Assembly: GCF_051014445.1 (NCBI RefSeq)
Contig: NW_027488368.1
Coordinates: forward strand, 27,006,001 to 27,070,000
Source: Colletes latitarsis
Taxonomy: Eukaryota; Arthropoda; Insecta; Hymenoptera; Colletidae
Reading direction: 5' to 3'
DNA: 64,000 nucleotides
Shown here: piece by piece, positions 59,119 to 64,000 of the stretch
Layout: the number at the start of each line of letters is the position of its first letter
How positions within the stretch are numbered: the first letter of the stretch is position 1
Position numbers and translations under genes: made by a program
Notes under the pieces: generated by a model
The model's database searches: none
What the model was told of the DNA's origin: nothing
Seen by the model: the letters and a program-made list of their open reading frames with translations, nothing else

Positions 59119-62100
59119 ATGGCATTGTCCAGAGAGGCCGGTCGTAGCGAGATCGAAATCGATTTCGATGACCTGACCTCCCGATTTGAAGCGATGTCAC
59201 GGTCGATTGCTAATTTAAAGAAACGCGGTCGAGCTCAATACAATGAGATACTTCTCAAGTCGAAGCTCGACTCTGTATCCGAACAGTACAAGGAAGCTGT
59301 TGATCAGTATTTGGCTGTTCGGAGGAAATATCCACCTGCGAAGTGCGAATTAAGCAACTTCGTGATCAAGGGTGGACTTGAAGCATGGGAGACGATGTTC
59401 ATGGAGTTCCAGGCGTACGTTGCCGCGGAGCTGACCAAACTCGCCGAGGATCAGAAAACCTCGGTGTCGTCCGTCAGCCAGCACGATGTTGCCATTGAAC
59501 TCCCAAAGCAACGTTTCCATAGATTTGGCGGGGATCCTCGTAAATGGAACCATTTTGAGGATCTGTTCACCGCTAGTGTGATAGAGAACCCGAGGCTTTC
59601 AGATGTGCATCGACTGCAGTATCTGAACGCCTGTGTGGAAGATCAGGCACTGGCGGCGATCGCACACCTGGAAATTACCGAGGGTAATTTCGAGGTAGCG
59701 TGGCGAACCCTGAAAGAGCAATTCGGGCTGCCACGTATTGTGATCGCCAACCTAATTGATCAGTTGACCAAAATGAAGACGATTAAGAAGGATGACCTGA
59801 CTAGCTTACAACAGGTCACCATCGTCTTCAAACAGGCTTTCGCTGTTTTTGAAAAACAGGGCACTTACCGAGAGCAGCGAGATTGGCTGCTCGCCCATGC
59901 GATCAAAAGCAAGCTTGAAGGGTCTCTCAACTTAGAGTGGGAAATGTCGCAGAAGCTCTCCACAAAATTCCCTTCGTTTAACGAGTTAGTGGAATTTCTG
60001 GAGGTGCATGCTCGAGCCATCACCATGGTGAGCGGAGGACAGAGCAAAGCTGAGAAAAATATCCCACCAAAATCCAAGGTGCGGAGTCACAACGCCGTGA
60101 TGGAAAGCCATCAAGATTCAGGCGAGAATTGCAAGTTTTGCGAGCTCAAGCACGGAATAGTACACTGTCGTGCTTTTCTGCGCTTGAGGCCTTACCATCG
60201 CTTGCAATATGTGAAAGATAATAGGTGGTGCGTGAATTGCATCTCGTCCGGCCATGAGGCTGGGCTTTGTCAATCCGGGCAGGTATGCTATAAATGCAAG
60301 GGTAGACACCATACCCTGTTGCATTTGGAGACGTCGGGACGCGAAATCGAACGTCGGAAAACGACGACAGCGATTTCGGGAGAAAGACGTGAGCAAAAGC
60401 GGCCTGCAGGCCCAGCGCGCCGGCCATACCAAGCCGAGCGTACGAAAAGCAACGCGCCGCCACCCGCTGCAACACCTCAGGCCGGTACGTCGCATTGTAC
60501 CGCGACTGGTGCCGACACGCCGAGGTCTGTGCTGCTCGCAACGGCGAAAGTGCGGGTGTATGGGGACCACGGTGCGTCGCGTATCGTACGCGCACTGGTG
60601 GACCAAGGGTCAGAGTCGTCTTTTGTCTCCGCAAATTTGACGAATGATCTCAAATTTAAGCGGAGAAAAACTCCAGCCACTGTAACGGGCTTGGGGGGCG
60701 GCACTACCCAAAAGATAAGACATAGTGTCGAATTGCGTCTGGGAGCGGTGCAAGGTGACGAACCGACGATGCAGACGAGAGCGTATGTCGTGCATAAGAT
60801 CACGAATTACGCCTCGCCGTCGACAAGCGTGCTCGAATATGACGCGCTGAGTCACCTGCCGCTCGCAGACCCCGACCCTGCTATCGGTCAAGCGATTGAG
60901 GTGCTGATCGGAGCAGACTTGTACGCTCAAGTTATTCGACCTGGTTTTCGTCGAGTAAGTCGTACGGGCCCAATTGCCCAGGAAACCGCATTCGGCTGGA
61001 TCGTATCCGGTCCGATAAGAGCAGCGGGAAAAATGGGCAAAACCATAAGAACGTTGCACTGCAGCATCCTCGAATCGCTGGATACTGCGATTCGAAGGTT
61101 TTGGGAAGTCGAAGAAATCCCTTCGGCCTCGGTACGCACGCAGGCAGAAGAGGAATGCGAAGCGTACTTCCGAAATACCGTCACACGAGATGCGACAGGA
61201 CGATTCGTTGTCCGATTACCTCTCGCCCACCCGAGACCGGATGCAGTACTGGGAGATTCCTTCCGTATTGCTCTCTCCGCTCTCACGAGGCTGAGGAAAA
61301 AATTGGATGTTGACCAGAATCTCGTGCGAGAATACAGTGAGTTTCTCGCGGAATATGAAGACCTGGGTCATATGACTCGAATCGAGACCATTGACACAAC
61401 CAGGCTCTACATTCCGCATCGAGCGGTCATACGAGATGAAAGTGCAACGACTCGTTTGAGAGTCGTTTTCAATGCAACCAGCCGAACTACGGGTGGTAGT
61501 TCGCTGAACGACCTTCTGCACGTAGGTCCGAAACTACAGAACGACATCACGTCAGTTTTGACACGATGGCGTTTGTATGAATACGTGTTGGTGGCAGACA
61601 TTGAGAAAATGTTTCGACAGATTCTCGTCGCCCCACAGGATCGCCGCTATCAGTGCATCCTATGGCGTGCACCCGGTATCGAACAGCTTAGTGCATTCGA
61701 GTTAAACACCGTAACTTACGGGACGGCGTGCGCGCCGTATTTGTCCATGAGAACTCTGCTCGAGTTAAAAAATCAGGACGGTCATAAGTATCCCCTGGCC
61801 GCTCCGATACTCGAGAAGGACGTTTATGTAGACGATGTATTTATGGGAGCATCCGACACATCCTTATTAGAGCAAATTCGTATTCAAGTTTGCGAGCTCT
61901 TACAAGGAGGAGGATTCAATCTGCGAAAATGGGCAGGAAATTCGCCTCAAGTATTGCGCAATATCCCCCAGAGAGCACACTCCCACGCCGTTGACCTCAC
62001 CTTGTTCGACGATTCCGAATTAAAGGTGCTCGGTTTACGGTGGATACCGTCAGGTGATTATTTTTATTTCAATCTGCAACGGTTTCAGCCGTCTGCAGTG

Positions 62101-64000
62101 CCGATGACCAAAAGAAATTTGTTCTCGGAAATAGCCAAGTTGTTCGATCCACTCGGCTGGTTATCACCAGTCCTGATTCGTGCGAAGATTTTGATGCAGT
62201 CCCAATGGCTGGAGAAAATCCAGTGGGACGATCAAATCTCCGCGAATACGCTAAAGACGTGGAACACGTTTTGCGTGGATTGGGGCAGCTTGAAGAAATT
62301 GAAGATCCCTAGATGGATTCATTACGGAGCAGACACAATTTCCGTGGAAATCCATGGATTCTGTGACGCTTCGCTCGCTGCCTACTCAGCAGTTACTTAT
62401 TTACGAGTGACCGCAATGAACAATGTCATTTCCACGACATTGATAATGGCGAAAACGCGAGTAGCACCAATTAAAACGCAGTCGATTCCTGTTCTGGAAT
62501 TGAATGGCGCGGTATTGCTCGCCGAGCTTATAGTGCACGTGGAAAGGTCACTTTCGTTGAAAGTCGATCGAATAATCTGTTGGACAGATTCCACGATTAC
62601 ACTAGCTTGGTTGAGAAAGCATGCCTCCACATGGAAGGTTTTAATAGCCAACCGTGTGTCGAAAGTCCAGACACTTCTTCCCAAGGCTGAATGGAGGCAC
62701 GTTCCCACACGATCCAATCCCGCGGATTTAAATTCGCGAGGAGTGGACGCAGCGGAACTTCTTCAATCAAAATTGTGGATTTCTGGACCGTCTTGGCTTA
62801 AACAATCGGAGGATTGTTGGCCAAAATCACCTTCGGCAGTTGAGACCGAAGAAGGTAAACGCACATTGCATGCCCATGTAACCACTCCGAAAACGGAATG
62901 GGAGTTTGTATTCCGTTTTTCGAACTGGCATAAACTACTTCGCGTAACCGCTTACTGTCTCCGACTGAGGAGACCGCTGCACGGTGAACGCAGACTGTAT
63001 GCTGATAAGCATGTGGAAGCGGCTGAGATGCAGCTTGCAACCGAACGAGTTGCTCGCTATCTACAGCGTACACACTTTGCAAAAGAGTACCGGTGTTTAA
63101 AAGAACGCCGGGAAATTCCGTTAAAATCCCCGCTGAAAAGTTTAAACCCTTTTCTCGACGACAAAGATGTTTTGAGAGTCGGGGGAAGACTGGTGAATGC
63201 CGTATTAACATGGGAAACAAAGCACCCCATAATCCTGCCGAGACATCACGTATCCACGTTGATTATAAGGCAGTGCCACGTGGACACGTTGCATGGGGGC
63301 TTGCAATTAACCATGTATACCGTAAGGCAAAAATTTTGGATCCTTGGCTGCCGAAACGCGGCACGAACGATCATCCACGAATGCATGCGATGCGTGAGAT
63401 GGAGGGCAAAAACCTCCACGCAAATCATGCAGGATTTGATTCCGGAGCGTTGCTGCGAGGCGAGAGTTTTTTCAAACTGCGGAATAGATTACGCGGGACC
63501 CTTTCGAGTCCGTGATTCCGCCGGTCGAGGAAAAACAGCCCATAAGGCATACATTGCAGTTTTCGTCTGCTACGCGACAAAAGCTGTTCATATAGAACTC
63601 GTCCACGATTATACGACGAGTGCTTTTCTGGCCGCACTGGATCGGTTTATAGCACGAAGGGGGGTTCCGTCCTGTATTTTCAGTGACAACGGAACTAACT
63701 TTGTCGGTGCCGATCGAGAATTACGCGAAAATTTCAAGGCAGTGTATGATACACCAGAAATGCGTAGTAAATGCGGTCAGAAAGGAATAAGGTGGAAATT
63801 CAACCCACCGAGTGCACCTCATTTTGGAGGCATGCAGGAGGCCGGGGTGAAATCGGTGAAATATCACCTAAAACGCACTCTGGGCGAATTCACTCCTACC
63901 AGCGAGGAAATGCAGACTTTACTCTGTAAGATCGAGGCGAGTTTAAACTCTCGGCCGATCGCTGCTATGAGTGATAGTCCAGATGATTATGCCCCGCTAA
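59119..64000 (+). CDS. Gag-Pol polyprotein of BEL/Pao element 2 (3' end beyond window)
   Basis: The ATG at 59119 (context caccatgg) opens one frame with no stop to the window edge, at least 1,627 codons. Approximate order by residue: Pao-type gag (RFHRFGGDPRKWNHFEDLF near 135), zinc knuckle CVNCISSGHEAGLC (371-384) and CYKCKGRHHTLLH; protease LVDQGSESSFVS (Asp 495) and GADLY near 598; RT with VADIEKMFRQI near 823 and YVDD at 903; RNase H with GFCDAS at 1080 and WTDST at 1155; integrase with HHCC, GIDYAGPF (Asp 1457), SDNGTNF (Asp 1523) and GGMQEAGVKSVK (Glu 1574). All catalytic residues I looked for are present. Gag and Pol share one frame, as is common in BEL/Pao, so products would be released by proteolysis. 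The integrase C-terminus lies beyond the window. No envelope gene is seen within the window. Confidence 0.95.
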   Translation, partial: MALSREAGRSEIEIDFDDLTSRFEAMSRSIANLKKRGRAQYNEILLKSKLDSVSEQYKEAVDQYLAVRRKYPPAKCELSNFVIKGGLEAWETMFMEFQAYVAAELTKLAEDQKTSVSSVSQHDVAIELPKQRFHRFGGDPRKWNHFEDLFTASVIENPRLSDVHRLQYLNACVEDQALAAIAHLEITEGNFEVAWRTLKEQFGLPRIVIANLIDQLTKMKTIKKDDLTSLQQVTIVFKQAFAVFEKQGTYREQRDWLLAHAIKSKLEGSLNLEWEMSQKLSTKFPSFNELVEFLEVHARAITMVSGGQSKAEKNIPPKSKVRSHNAVMESHQDSGENCKFCELKHGIVHCRAFLRLRPYHRLQYVKDNRWCVNCISSGHEAGLCQSGQVCYKCKGRHHTLLHLETSGREIERRKTTTAISGERREQKRPAGPARRPYQAERTKSNAPPPAATPQAGTSHCTATGADTPRSVLLATAKVRVYGDHGASRIVRALVDQGSESSFVSANLTNDLKFKRRKTPATVTGLGGGTTQKIRHSVELRLGAVQGDEPTMQTRAYVVHKITNYASPSTSVLEYDALSHLPLADPDPAIGQAIEVLIGADLYAQVIRPGFRRVSRTGPIAQETAFGWIVSGPIRAAGKMGKTIRTLHCSILESLDTAIRRFWEVEEIPSASVRTQAEEECEAYFRNTVTRDATGRFVVRLPLAHPRPDAVLGDSFRIALSALTRLRKKLDVDQNLVREYSEFLAEYEDLGHMTRIETIDTTRLYIPHRAVIRDESATTRLRVVFNATSRTTGGSSLNDLLHVGPKLQNDITSVLTRWRLYEYVLVADIEKMFRQILVAPQDRRYQCILWRAPGIEQLSAFELNTVTYGTACAPYLSMRTLLELKNQDGHKYPLAAPILEKDVYVDDVFMGASDTSLLEQIRIQVCELLQGGGFNLRKWAGNSPQVLRNIPQRAHSHAVDLTLFDDSELKVLGLRWIPSGDYFYFNLQRFQPSAVPMTKRNLFSEIAKLFDPLGWLSPVLIRAKILMQSQWLEKIQWDDQISANTLKTWNTFCVDWGSLKKLKIPRWIHYGADTISVEIHGFCDASLAAYSAVTYLRVTAMNNVISTTLIMAKTRVAPIKTQSIPVLELNGAVLLAELIVHVERSLSLKVDRIICWTDSTITLAWLRKHASTWKVLIANRVSKVQTLLPKAEWRHVPTRSNPADLNSRGVDAAELLQSKLWISGPSWLKQSEDCWPKSPSAVETEEGKRTLHAHVTTPKTEWEFVFRFSNWHKLLRVTAYCLRLRRPLHGERRLYADKHVEAAEMQLATERVARYLQRTHFAKEYRCLKERREIPLKSPLKSLNPFLDDKDVLRVGGRLVNAVLTWETKHPIILPRHHVSTLIIRQCHVDTLHGGLQLTMYTVRQKFWILGCRNAARTIIHECMRCVRWRAKTSTQIMQDLIPERCCEARVFSNCGIDYAGPFRVRDSAGRGKTAHKAYIAVFVCYATKAVHIELVHDYTTSAFLAALDRFIARRGVPSCIFSDNGTNFVGADRELRENFKAVYDTPEMRSKCGQKGIRWKFNPPSAPHFGGMQEAGVKSVKYHLKRTLGEFTPTSEEMQTLLCKIEASLNSRPIAAMSDSPDDYAPL

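Larger units (their letters stand above)
57094..64000 (+). mobile_element. BEL/Pao LTR retrotransposon 2, plus strand, cut by window end
   Basis: A putative long 5' LTR (57094-58994) is followed by a tRNA-Tyr-type primer site (58997-59014), a 104-bp leader and a gag-pol frame open from 59119 to the last base. The 3' LTR lies outside the window. It belongs to a different family from element 1, because LTR and protein differ clearly, but it uses the same primer sequence. With no stop in at least 1,627 codons it looks much younger than element 1. Confidence 0.9.

Overview
The window is repeat-dense DNA from a eukaryotic, almost certainly insect, genome. Evidence: R1/TRAS/SART-type non-LTR retrotransposons with a poly(A) tail and an apurinic-like endonuclease, two BEL/Pao LTR retrotransposons primed by a tRNA-Tyr-like site, and long satellite arrays. 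A hymenopteran such as an ant fits the element types, but this is only inference. I see no host protein gene, rRNA gene or convincing tRNA gene. Every long conserved reading frame belongs to a retrotransposon.

Layout. (1) 1-4708: a degenerate 19-bp minisatellite, interrupted at about 3573-4236 by a 5'-truncated R1-clade fragment. (2) 4709-8400: a second, longer 5'-truncated copy of the same family. It lies exactly between the minisatellite and a different, 176-177-bp satellite. (3) 8401-54532: the satellite array, about 180 monomers with several nested higher-order repeats (four-, five-, six- and fourteen-monomer units). Two elements interrupt it. One is a decayed minus-strand BEL/Pao element (9843-18109, 5-bp target duplication), itself split by a nested LTR of another family (about 15738-17406). 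The other is a full-length R1/SART-like element (40496-46456, target duplication of at least 13 bp). (4) About 54533-55225: a minus-strand GC-rich non-LTR 3' end closing the array. (5) 55226-57093: AT-rich simple-sequence DNA. (6) 57094-64000: a plus-strand BEL/Pao element with a long putative LTR and one gag-pol frame that stays open to the window edge.

Main points. The R1-like family appears to target the satellite. The two copies that end in satellite have their poly(A) joined to the same position of the monomer, and the full-length copy has a clean target duplication there. Its ORF1 and ORF2 overlap as TAATG, the arrangement used for stop-start translation in SART1. Both long copies are disabled by different lesions, several of them in G or C homopolymers, so assembly error must be excluded. 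The satellite shows layered higher-order structure, including a 2,460-bp tandem duplication that looks identical wherever I compared it. This resembles centromeric or heterochromatic array turnover.

Limits: all comparisons were made by eye. Identity levels, monomer counts and repeat borders are approximate unless an exact junction is stated.
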